A stretch of DNA of 64,000 nt from Melieria omissa (lineage: Eukaryota > Arthropoda > Insecta > Diptera > Ulidiidae). Positions 1-10,391 of this stretch are shown piece after piece (position 1 is the stretch's first letter; each line of letters begins with the position of its first letter). Under the pieces are notes generated by a model. That model saw only the letters and a program-made list of their open reading frames with translations, searched no databases and was not told the origin of the DNA. The stretch covers positions 33,067,264 to 33,131,263 of the forward strand of contig OZ020269.1 in assembly GCA_963971225.1 (NCBI GenBank), written 5' to 3'. Both the position numbers and the translations under genes were made by a program.

Positions 1-85
1 AAATTGTATTGCTTATATAATGCTTTAAAACTATAAAAAATAGGAGTTCAAGAGTTCAATTTAAGGTCCATCATTAGGTCAACAT

Positions 86-1887
86 CTATATCTGCTCCTG
101 AAAAGAAAATAGAAATAGATGGACCTTGCATTTTGAGCAAAAATATCTAGAATATCCTTTGCATCCTTGTACTTTACATATCCGTTTTAGAGTTGTATAC
201 TCCGGCCAATGTTCAATGCCATCGAAACGAATCGAAACTGAAGGAGCCCTTTCATATGATATCCTAGGATTCGAAGTTGATGGGGTGTCAGGAAGATTTA
301 CGTTTTCAGTTAGTCTGGGCCTACCTCGTTTCCGAGAGAGATTTTGAGCTGATGACAATGCTAGCAATCCATCAGCTACATCATTCCGGAAGGCTAACAA
401 ATCCATTTTATCTTTTTTTCTTATATTGTTTTTATCGCAATCATTGCGATATTCCAACCAAGAGTTGCATACTGCTAAGTCGGTGAAATGGTCGAAAACT
501 TTGAGTGTCCACTTTCGTGCCCGAATGGAAATTCGGTATAAAGACAGCAAAAAGTCCATCTTGTCGACTCCTCCCATACATTTATTATAAACATCTACAA
601 CATTAGGTTGTGGTATAGTGATTTTCTTTTTTTGCTCGGCACAAAATCTGGTGACCTCTTTTGTACCTTCATCACCATAAATGGACGAAGCCATTTGAAC
701 ACAACCCCCGTCTAGCCACTTTAAAAGGAAAATGTTTTCGTTTCTTTCAATGCAGTAGTCATAACTACCTCTTCCTAACTTTTTTAAATCCTTTTCTGTG
801 GCAAGCGGAGCTTTTCCGGTTCTGTTTCCTCGTATGGTGCCTGTTGCCCATATTCCCTTTTCTCGCAAATATATTAATAAATTAATTGTAGTGAAATAAT
901 TATAAAAAAATAGTTTGTGGTTTTTATTTTCTGGAATTGTTTTACAGAGGTAAATTACAATATCCGAGCAAAAACCTAGTTTTGATTCCCCAATAATTGT
1001 ATTTTTCCCTTGGTATATTTCGAGATCATATACAATTCCGTTTGAGCTACATAGGCAAAACACTTTTATTCCCCATTTGATAGGCTTTTTGGGCATATAC
1101 TGCTTCAACCTAGTTTTTGCTTTGCACGGAATCATCATTTCATCAGAGCAACAGTTTTCATCCTTTGGAAGCTCATAAGTTCTTTTCAAGAACGAATTTA
1201 TAAGTGGACGAACTTTATACAGTTTATCATTTGAGTTCTCCTCTCCACTGAACTTTAGATTAGTGCGTATTGAATGAAATCTATTTTTTGTCATATGATG
1301 ACGAAAGGCTGGTATTTCGGTAGCGCTACTCCAGTGCATCTCTAATCGAGGATACCCGATTGTTCCAATCATAATTGCTAACCCCATTAATGTGAGAACC
1401 TCTTCCCTTGTAACATTAATTGAAGTTCCGGTTTTCATAAGTGAGGCTTGATTTGTTGCCTGTACAACCGTGTCAATGAAATCAGTTGGAAAATAGTTTA
1501 AAAAATATGACACAGGATTTTTCACATCTTGTTTGGAATAACTTTCAGAAAAATCTGAGCTTGGAGCGTTCCACGCTCTCTTTGCCCATCGAAATTTAAG
1601 TATTTTTTGAAATGAAGAATTTGTAGACTCATTCAAATCCAAAGAATCATCTTCCGCATGTAAATTTTTCTCAAAAACGTCGTTATTCTCATCCGGATTT
1701 GTAAGCTCATCGACGTGTTATTTCTTATTATGTTATAAGAAGTGTTATTGTTATCATTCAAATTTTCCAATAGCGTCTCCAAAACATCGTTTTCTCCTTC
1801 TTCACCATAGTCAACGTCAGATAAATCTAAATCATCAAAATTAATTAATATATTCTCAACTTTTCTCCTGTTCAATTTGTTAGACAT
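86..1887 (-). pseudogene. piggyBac-family transposase, frameshifted, one catalytic Asp lost
   Basis: Cut-and-paste DNA transposase of the piggyBac family (DDE_Tnp_1_7 type, TTAA-specific). An acidic N-terminal segment starts at the ATG at 1887. A frame change lies near 1700-1712, after which the 518-codon core frame runs to 86; in-frame translation upstream of 1642 (acidic, Asn/Glu-rich) shows the two pieces were one protein. In core-frame numbering, the first acidic residue is D167 (SDEMMIP), the third is D360 (GGVDKMD), and the second is replaced by tyrosine (Y247 in FFYNYFTT, where the family has FFDN). The C-terminal cysteine-rich zinc domain (CKVQGC...CSKC) is present but ends abnormally. 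Two lesions make it very probably inactive. Domain recognition is by eye from motif order. Confidence 0.9.
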
Positions 1888-2409
1888 TGTTGCAAATTAT
1901 AAATAAAATGTATGCATAAAAAAGCGTCCAACTGCTTCAGCATTTCTCAACCAAATGAAGCGTTCAGCCGCTGCCACTCTATTCAATCAAATACAAAACT
2001 TTATTTCCGTTAGGTCACATCTATGCCATATGGCATAGTAGGAAATACAAAAAATCGTACAGCCAAAATGAGCTATGTTGGCGATCCAAATTTTTTTACA
2101 CTTACTAAAGCAATCAATACCTACTAGATTATTTACATAATGCTATGAAATAAATTGATTTTTGTATTAGAATAAATGAAAGTACGAAGTGATCTATTTT
2201 TGTAAAATACGCAGCTCGATAGGAATGCGTACTTTCTGAATTCTTACAATTTACTGGGTACACTAATCAAAATATTTGCTTCATTATATGGTATAAAAAA
2301 CTATAGAGAAAAATACAAAAAATATAAAAATATAGTATGCACAAGTTTTTTGACCTAAAACAGGCACTGAAAAGAGACTATGCCATATGGCATAGAATAA
2401 CCGAAAGGG
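86..2409 (-). mobile_element. piggyBac-like element, 5' end inside window
   Basis: The transposase lies between the window edge and a TTAA-flanked terminus at 2410-2413. Read on the minus strand the end is TTAA-CCCTTTCGG, typical of piggyBac-like termini. An 18-bp perfect palindrome (CTATGCCATATGGCATAG) sits just inside the end at 2378-2395 and recurs at 2021-2038, between the end and the transposase start. The opposite terminus is not seen and is probably left of base 1. Confidence 0.75.
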
Positions 2410-2413
2410 TTAA
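2410..2413. repeat. TTAA target-site copy at piggyBac 5' terminus
   Basis: TTAA directly followed on the minus strand by CCCTTTCGG. The second TTAA copy of the pair is outside the window. Confidence 0.6.
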
Positions 2414-3612
2414 GCGAGTAAAGCGACTTTACATACATCGAACATTTTCGAGCGTTTGACTTTTTGTTAGTCACAAAATGAATGAAATCTCATTTCATAT
2501 GTCAATTTAAAAAGTGATTAATCAAAGTTATGAGTGTGTATGCGAATTTCATTTCTAACTTGTCGTCTGTTAATCGGAGTGAACAAATATCGATTGGAAT
2601 GAATATATCATTTCATATTAATACTTTTGAGTTCGAATAATTTCCGAAAGACTGGGCACTTGGTTAGAAAGATATTTCCTCGTGAAATTCACTTTGATTA
2701 ATGTCTCTTCTACAAAAGTCTGAACATGAAAGTAAAATGAATAGAAGGATTCTACTTTTCAATAGTCGAACAGTAACAAACGGGTCAAAGCGAGACAAAC
2801 TAATAACGAGTGGTCTGTTCTTAGTAAAAATTGGTGTAGTAGTTCAAAATGATCTGCTGAATTTCCATTTCCACATCCATTTTGTTGTTCTTGAACTAGG
2901 CAATGCCTAAGACTTAAGTTTGCAATTTTGGTCATTTTCGATAAGCTATAGCACCCAGTTTGTTGACTAAATTTTTCAGATTTATCATTTAATCAGTTAC
3001 GTCAACATTCGTAATTGCAACGAGCAACAGAAATCATATGAGGACCCTTTCGTTATGCAATAAAAATGATAATAACAGATATGTGTTTTGCATCCGTGCA
3101 GTTTGTTTTCCATTTTTCATCCTAATTGCATACTTTTAGGGATGATTACCATTTTGTCGAAACATAGGTGTTGAGACTTTTTTTCTTCACTTTTCTAATT
3201 GAATTATTTTCTGAGATCTGTGTGTGATGTGATGTGTTTACATTAATCGATAAAGAGAGAATGCTTCTTAAAATATAAGAAAATTCAGGAACAAACTTTC
3301 ATATATTTTTTAGATATTTTCCTTTAAGTTTTGCCAATTTTCAGATTTTTAATTTAGAAAAAAATTTTAAATTTAAAATAAAAAAAAAATTTGAAAGTAA
3401 AAGCTTTTTTACCGCTTTTGCACACACACTTATTTATTTGTAGCACAGATTTTTTTGGATTTCCATAGTTGGAGTTTTACCTTTCAAATGACATAAAAGT
3501 CGTTAAATTCTGAGATTATAATTTTTTTGAATTTTGTCTATGAAACGAATCACTGTGCATCGGGCCGAACGTTGTTATTAAAAAAAAAATTAATTCATTC
3601 AATAATAATTTT
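2414..3612. other. AT-rich non-coding stretch
   Basis: No supportable ORF, tRNA or terminal repeat seen. Contains long A and T runs. A 69-codon open frame at 2701-2910 has no recognisable features. Confidence 0.5.
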
Positions 3613-4205
3613 CAGCCTGATTCTGTGCATTCTTGACAAATTTTTTATCAAGAAATTTTGTCAAGATTTTTATCAAGCAAAAGCTTTGCTCGTATTCTGA
3701 TCCAACATTGATAAAGTAAAAAGCTCATTTAATTCAACATAAGGTGAATATGCGACAGTTGTTAAATTGTCAAAAAATAAGACAAACAGTTTAAGTACAG
3801 TAAGTTTTGCAAAAAAAAACCGGCCTTGATAGCCCAGCGGGTACGCGCTGGCTTCTCATACCGAGCGCCCTCGGATCGAATCCTGGCTGGGCTGGAAATA
3901 AGTTCGTGCGTTTTTTTCAATAGTTTCATCACAATAGGCGCTTTTTGCATACAAAAAATAATTCATGGGAGGTAACGGCATTTTTTTTTATTTTCTCTGA
4001 TGTAAAAGTGTAAACATGCACAATTCTTCCATTTTCAATAGGCAAAATTTCAATTTGTATGCTGTTGTCAATAGCATTCAAACTTTTGACAATTTATCAA
4101 GAAAAGAGCTTTTATTTTTGGGATAGAATACCGATTCTTGACAAATAATAAAAACTTGACAAATAGTCAATATGGTGAATTTATCAAGTGTACAGAATCG
4201 GGCTG
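3613..4205. mobile_element. small TIR element carrying a tRNA-like sequence
   Basis: The two ends are imperfect inverted repeats: CAGCCTGATTCTGTGCA at 3613 and the complement of a sequence reading CAGCCCGATTCTGTACA ending at 4205. Both ends are followed inward by further inverted copies of a TTGACAAA / TTATCAAG motif. No convincing target duplication is left. The first bases resemble the PIF/Harbinger-type end at 27240 (CAGCCCAATCACG), so that superfamily is possible but unproven. Confidence 0.5.
3824..3897 (+). repeat. tRNA-derived (SINE-like) sequence
   Basis: Contains a good RNA polymerase III A box (TAGCCCAGCGG) and B box (GGATCGAATCC) at normal tRNA spacing, and a possible anticodon loop CTCATAC with CAT (Met-like). 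The acceptor and T stems do not pair well, so this is more likely a tRNA pseudogene or SINE head than a working tRNA. It lies in the middle of the TIR element at 3613-4205. Confidence 0.5.
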
Positions 4206-4730
4206 TAAATGCTACTCAAAGTTGAACACAGTAAAAAACAAAGCCGTAATGAATTCATGTTTCTACAGATGTCTAACTTTTCTGGAACCACCGGAATCAG
4301 CTATCACTATGTACTATTCACAACAGCCAAAGCCATCTTCTGAAAACGAACTGAACTAATGTTTACTCCCAATAATTTGTAATTTCCCAAGTTATGATTT
4401 TTAAAATTCGCTGGTTTCTTAACTTTTCAAGTTGACTAAATTTAGTAAGCCCGCAATAGTTTCGATTTCAACTTCGAGTGAAAATTACAAATGCGTTGTT
4501 GTTGTAGAAAACCGCAAAATAATCATGAAATTTTAGTTTTCTGTTTTAATTCCTCATAATTTTTGCTCACGCACCAAAAACAGGCCGTCACTTGTCTCGA
4601 GTGTGCTTAATAAAAACTTTAATGACTTTAATTATTTGCTTCCCTCATCTGCGACGACAATTCGCTGTTTCACTTCATTGCGATGGGGTGGAAAAATATT
4701 ATTGTGTAAAGTGTAATTAGCGACAACACA
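4206..4730. other. AT-rich non-coding stretch
   Basis: No gene-like feature seen. Confidence 0.4.
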
Positions 4731-5460
4731 ACGCACCGGGCAGCGTGAATTGAGGTGACCGCCTCAATTGAGTCGTATTCGTTAATTGGGCGCTGCTTTT
4801 TAGTGCCGGCCGTCGCAATTACAGCGCACAGCAATAACAACAACAACAACAAATGCGCAGAATTAGCCGCAGCACGCAGCAGGGGATTCAATCGACCTGA
4901 GATTGGAGTCGTCAAATGTCGGTGTCCAATTGTTAGTTTTATGGACTTGAATGGTTCAGTTAATGGTCACGCGGTGGCGAGCGGAACGGGGCGTGCACTA
5001 AATACAGTTATGCCCAAATTGCGGTAAATTAGCAGCAAATCGTTGGTTTTATGGGAGTAGGAGTGTCTTTGCCGTGCGGCGTTAATTGTTGGCCAATTGG
5101 GGTCCCGGCATGGAAACGCATTCGCGTTGCGGCCATTTGACGTATTGGTGACTTTTTGCGGGGGGAATGCGTCCGCAAGAGCAGCACCGGCACGTGGTTC
5201 TTACTTTTATTATCAGCGCTTATCAGTCGAATTTGTGCTGTGGTCTGCTGTTGTGTGGTGGATTTCTTCAGCTACCAACGTGCTGCAGATGGTCGCCGTT
5301 TCGCTCATGCAGAGCGGCGAGTCGCTTGTGATTGGAATGTGTGCTGTGCGCATGCGCTGGAAGGCGATGTTTTTAGTTGTGTGTGGGTTACTATGGCAGT
5401 GGGTTAATAGGCATTGCGGTAGGCGCCGAAGCTCATTTCGGCTGCTGAAGTGAAACTGGC
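4731..5460. other. GC-richer unique segment without supported gene
   Basis: Base composition rises compared with the flanks and there are open frames up to 118 codons (for example 5097-5453). None has a recognisable domain, and overlapping frames on both strands are equally open, as expected from low stop frequency. A CAA run lies at about 4829-4852. Could be conserved regulatory DNA of a nearby gene. Confidence 0.35.
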
Positions 5461-7095
5461 AGGTTGAGCTCTATGAATAATGAATGAATTGGTTGAAAAT
5501 AGAATCAGATGCTCCAATGACGAAACAAATCAGTTCATGCAAATAATGCGAATTAATTTCATTTGAATATTTTTAAAATAACGAAATTGCTTTCCTTATT
5601 TACTTCAAAGCACAAAGCTGGTTAATAAACATGCATGATACCCTTTTAAAAAAAAAATCCAAACCAAATACATCTTTTAACTTTTAAATAATTCACCTCT
5701 TTATCTTGCTTTATCACACACCGTTCTAAATGTTCGAAACGCACATATCAGAGGCAGTGCTGCAAGTGGGTAGATGCGTTCGTATTGTTGCTCATACGCC
5801 TTGGTGTGCCGAGATTTGGACCAGATTGGTGGACGAGAACGATATCACACTAGTGAGTAGCACTTGCCTACTAAAAAGCTATTGGACCCTCGATGTTGGG
5901 AAAGCATTCATGTTAGATTGGTGTAGATTTTGGACGCCTTACAGCAGCTGAGTTGTCATCGATGACTACGACCATGGAACCACTGGAGGTAATGAATGTT
6001 ATTGGCGCCAAGTAAGAGTACCCTGTGTGTGCCGCTGTATGTGAATAATTACTACTTTCGCTGTTTTAAATATTTTCGTATTTTTTGCTTTAATTTTATT
6101 ACTTTAGGTGACGCATGTCAATTGTGGTTTGGTTGGAATGTATTTAAATGTGTTTTCCTGCACTTCTTATAATTTCAATGAATTCAAGCGGAACGCTTGC
6201 AAGTTTCTTCTCCCATGTTCTAACTCCCCTTGACGTGTCTGCTCATCTAGAACCAACATGATACTCGTGCTTGCAAGGGGTCCTTCTCTGAGTGTTGGAA
6301 AGAGTTTTGTTAAAACAAATTCCTTGTTGGCTCAAACCATCGTCCTGCCCAGCTCATTTTTCATCCGGATAGCTCAGTCATCAACTTACTTACTTCATCA
6401 CCCAAGCGCTGAATATCTCATTACACCAGTGGCTCCTTCCAGCGCAATTCCTAAATAGCCAACATTAAATAGTCATTAAATACCAAGCAAAACGCAATAA
6501 ACAACGAACATGCAGTGAATATTTCAAAAACATTTCCATTTAATAGTGAAATGCTCGTAAAAAACCGCCAATGGCAGTGGCCGTTGCAACTATTTAATGC
6601 CTTTTGTGCCGCTTGTAATTGCGGCCATGTCAAAAATGCCAAATTCATTCAGTTCTTTAACTCAAAATGAACCGAGCGGCATTCGCATTCCGCCGTCCGT
6701 CTGCCCCAACATCTTATCAATTAATCTCAAATTCCTTTGTGCGGACGGAATGTTTACAGCATGTCCAGTGTTTTCCTTTGAGTTGAGCTAAATTTTGCTT
6801 ATCAGCCAAAACATCGAACACGATGCGCGAGTGCAATGTTGGAAGAGCACAACTGGCCAACTCACCTCGCCGACAACATTCCGTCGAACCTGCCTCAATG
6901 CACGGAAGTCCTTCCCCTGGCTGGACTTTCACTTTCTGCTCCTGCAACACACCCATCGACACAGTTCGGCCGTATTCGTGGAGTTGGAAATGCGACTCAC
7001 CACGGCTAAGCGATGCCGAGCTGCGGCTGAACGCTCGACGGGCGTCATTTGCCGCGCGAAGCTTGGCTGCTGTCTGCGCTGCTTTGGTCCGTTTC
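5461..7095. other. intergenic-like DNA upstream of candidate promoter
   Basis: AT-rich to about 6480, then GC-richer to 7095. No ORF with recognisable content. The last 300 bases form the presumed upstream region of the Inr/DPE match at 7096. Confidence 0.35.
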
Positions 7096-7127
7096 AGTTT
7101 GTTGCAAGACGCGTCGCGATGCGGTTC
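7094..7127 (+). promoter_or_regulatory. candidate core promoter: Inr + DPE
   Basis: TCAGTT at 7094-7099 matches the fly initiator with A+1 at 7096. GGTTC occupies 7123-7127, which is +28 to +32, the exact position and consensus (RGWYV) of the downstream promoter element. No TATA box is seen about 30 bases upstream, as is usual for DPE promoters. Short motifs occur by chance; the exact spacing and a good splice donor downstream raise the odds. Confidence 0.4.
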
Positions 7128-7655
7128 TGTTCACAATTGTAACGCTGCCAATGCGAGGAGCCGATGGCAGTTTGAAAATGTGCCATACAGGGTGCTAGTT
7201 GTCATTGGAGCCGTGGTGTGCGTGCCGCAAGTTGTCGTGTACAATTGGGAATTTATTGAGGATTTATCAATAAAAATTTGCTTATATATGAATATTGTGA
7301 AATGTGCTGTGGCGAAAAAATTACAATAATGCAAGCAAAATAAATTGCAAGTGACAAAAATTTCAATAGGTGTTGATGGTTTAAGTGCTTAGCGCCAAAA
7401 GTTTGATTACTATAAATAAGTAAAAGCAAAAATAATCTCTGTTTGGTGTTATGCGTCTGTGTGTGTGTGTGTAGTGTTGCAGTGATGCTGTGAAAATTAA
7501 ACAACAAAAATTACTTTATTGCTTTAAAATAAATATAGAAAATACTCTTCACTTGAGATACTGAAATCAGGACATAGTCACATATCTGTCGCATAAAACA
7601 TTTGGATAAGCAGTGAAAAGACGCAGCTACAGTAAAATTCTTTCAATATTTTCAG
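7096..7655 (+). other. predicted non-coding first exon (5' UTR) ending at a consensus splice donor
   Basis: Runs from the candidate start site to CAG|GTGAGT at 7653-7661, a near-perfect 5' splice site. The last part (about 7450-7655) has the A-rich, CAA- and GTGAAA-rich texture usual for fly leaders. No long coding frame with recognisable content begins here; a 168-codon open frame at 6823-7329 starts upstream of the promoter match and looks spurious. A pyrimidine-rich TTCTTTCAATATTTTCAG directly precedes the donor, so the site could instead be a recursive (zero-length exon) splice site inside a long intron. Confidence 0.35.
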
Positions 7656-10002
7656 GTGAGTGTTTTGAATTTTCAAATGTTTTTTGTTTTTTGTTATAAA
7701 CTTCAGGCTTTCAAACACCTTTTGAATCTTTTGGACTTGATCCTCAGTGTGTTGGCAGATTGTTTTTATTTTCTAATTTTTTTATTCTGGTGAAGAGACA
7801 TGGAATGTGTAATGTAATAATAGAAAAGTGATTTTCTTATTTTTGATTTTCATTAAAATTTTTTTTATTTGTTGTACCATGATTAAATTTGTGATTCATT
7901 AATGCAGCTAAAGCAGATACTTGAAAATATTTATTTAGAAATATTACATGCAACTGCTGTTATGATTGAAATCATAACATTCATAACTTTCGGATTCATT
8001 ACTTTCTGGTACAAATTATCTGATTTTTTAAAAGATTTTTTTAAATATTTTTCTAAACCAATTAATTTGATAAATTTTCTTGCATTAAATGGGTTTAGAA
8101 AGATAAATGAAAATAAAATACAATTTGATGTGTTGTATGAAACTTTCCGAGGGCCCAAATTTTGATCATCACTTAGCAAACCTGATAAACTCTATGCAGA
8201 AATGTTGTTGTAAATTATGACGTACACGTTCAGCGGACGTCCTAGTTGTCTCAGCTATCTCACTCACTGTTAATCTGCGCTACTCTACAACAATTTCATC
8301 AATTGTGGCGATCTGTTTGGCAGTTGTTTGTTACCTCAACAGGACATGCCGAGCATAGCTCATCGTTAGTGTGGGTGTGCCTTCTTTGTTGACTTCAGAA
8401 GTTCACTATTTGACTGCTACAAATGATAAGGAAAAGTCCTTCAATGTTGAATTAGTTTATAGTTTAATTTGAATGTTTCTCTTATGTGAGCTTTAATTCA
8501 ACTCAATAACATCTCGAAGAACTCTTTTGTGGATTTCACAGCTTCAAACACAATATTTTTGAATATGTTGAACTACTAAATGTTTTGTTTTAATATTTAG
8601 TTATTTATTCTTCAACTAGTTCTGTATTGGACTTTTAGCATTCAGCTGCTGTTTGACTAATTAATAAATTAAAATAAAATTAAATGAAAAATTGTTGTTA
8701 AGCCTTTCAAATAAAATTATTTGGTAATCGCACGCCTCAGCAATTTTGGGTTACCATTTATATTCCCAAAAAAAAAACAATCAACATTAAATTTAATATA
8801 CAAGTCCGAGAGCGTATCGTAGAAAATGTATAAATATTTATGTACACAAAACATAAATACACTTTTATCTGTAAATACTGTTCAATTTATTGCATTTCGT
8901 TTTTTCTGATACATTTTCAACAGTATTGGATGAACCATTGAAATCAATGAATGTTGATGAAATATTGAAGCGACCATTTTATGTAAATGTATGCTTTGTT
9001 ATGTTACACAATCAACACTTTTTTTTATATCATGTTCAATGGAATTGACAGCAATAAAAAAATAAAAAATCAATAAAAAAATTTTTAACGTGTACTACAT
9101 ATTCGATTCTGAAAACAGATACACAATGAAGCGTGAAAACTGTGTTTCATTTATGTTTCTTTTAGTGACATGAATTTTTTTTGCGTTTTCTGCAAAAAAA
9201 TTATTTAGGATTCTATGCGCAGTTGTGTGATGGAGTCTGTAACTTTCGACTGATAGGCGACATAAATTCATAAATGCTTCTTTTACCTGAACTTTGATCA
9301 TTTTTGTGGTGAACTATTTCGCTGCGTTTTGCGTCAAAGATACGTCGTGTCATGAGTGTTAATTTCGCTTACAGTCCAAATGATTCCATTAGGGGTTTTC
9401 ACTGTAATTTCAGTCTGATAAAAAGACTTTGGGAAGAAACATGTTTACTATTGAAAATAACATTAAAAAAATTATAAACTTTGTTAAAAGAATTGTTACG
9501 CCTAACATAAAACTATGGCCGGACATTCTAGTGTTGTGATATTCCAAAAAATAAATGTTTTTCTTTTGTAGAGCTCAAATTATATTTTAGGTTCATAAAA
9601 TAAATCTCTAGTTAATCCCATAGTTGTCAACAAATTTTAAAATATTATGAGATTATTTTGATTGTTCCACATTGCGTCGAAACGCGTGTTGAGGAAGTCT
9701 AATGCCTAAAGCACATAAAACGCGTCGCTTCAATCCGTCGCTTCATTGGCTGTGACAGCTCGACTTAAGAATTCGTTTTTTTAGGGAAGAGAATACAATG
9801 AGCAGCGCGTGAAATGAAGCAAGCAATGTAAGCGACAGCACAACTCGGCAATATTTCAACTTTTACAATGTGTAAATGCGTTGAAAGCACAGCTGTCAGT
9901 CAATGAAACATTTTTTGTAAATTTTCCTAAAAAAAGCTAAACATTTAACAACGAAAGAACCATTCTATGTTTCCGAAAAATTGTTTTTTAACACAAAAGA
10001 AG
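7656..10002. other. AT-rich intron-like stretch
   Basis: No transposon ends, tRNA or coding frame supported. Contains many A/T runs and one 87-codon frame at 7902-8165 without recognisable features. Confidence 0.4.
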
Positions 10003-10391
10003 AACATAACTTTTCGAAATCATAATTTTTACCGATTGTAAACGGAAAAACGTTCGACTTTTTTGTTGTTTTCTTTTTGTTTACAAACTTTTGTTAAAAA
10101 ATATACAAATTATACAAAATTGGCGCAAAGGCCCAAGTAAAATAAAAAGACCCACTTTTGGTGCAAATGGACCAAAAGTAGCAACCGTGATTGCAAAACA
10201 AACATAACTTTTCAAAATCGAAACTTTGACCGATTTTTCTCAAAACGTTCGACTTTTTTGTTTTTTTCTTTTTGTTTACAAACTTTTGTTAAAAAATATA
10301 CAAGTTATAAAAAATTGGCGCAAACGTGCAAATAAAATAAAAATAAACTCCATTTGGGGCAAATGGACCAAAAGTAGCAACTTCGATTGAC
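10003..10391. repeat. two-copy tandem duplication, period about 198 bp
   Basis: Unit 1 (10003-10200) and unit 2 (10201-10391) share the same order of phrases: ACATAACTTTTC, CGTTCGACTTTTTTG, TTTGTTTACAAACTTTTG, AATTGGCGCAAA, GCAAATGGACCAAAAGTAGC. They have diverged by scattered substitutions and small indels. A looser relative of the unit end (GACCAAAAGTGGCAACCGT) occurs near 36265-36290, so the unit may derive from a dispersed repeat. Confidence 0.8.

Noticed and set aside
3824..3897. Functional tRNA-Met gene
   Set aside because: A and B boxes are good, but acceptor and T stems do not pair and the sequence sits inside a repeat.
4829..4852. CAA run as a coding polyglutamine tract
   Set aside because: No supporting open frame with other coding features around it.
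6823..7329. 168-codon open frame on the plus strand
   Set aside because: No recognisable domain, overlapping open frames in other phases, starts upstream of the predicted transcription start, and codon content looks like GC-rich non-coding DNA.
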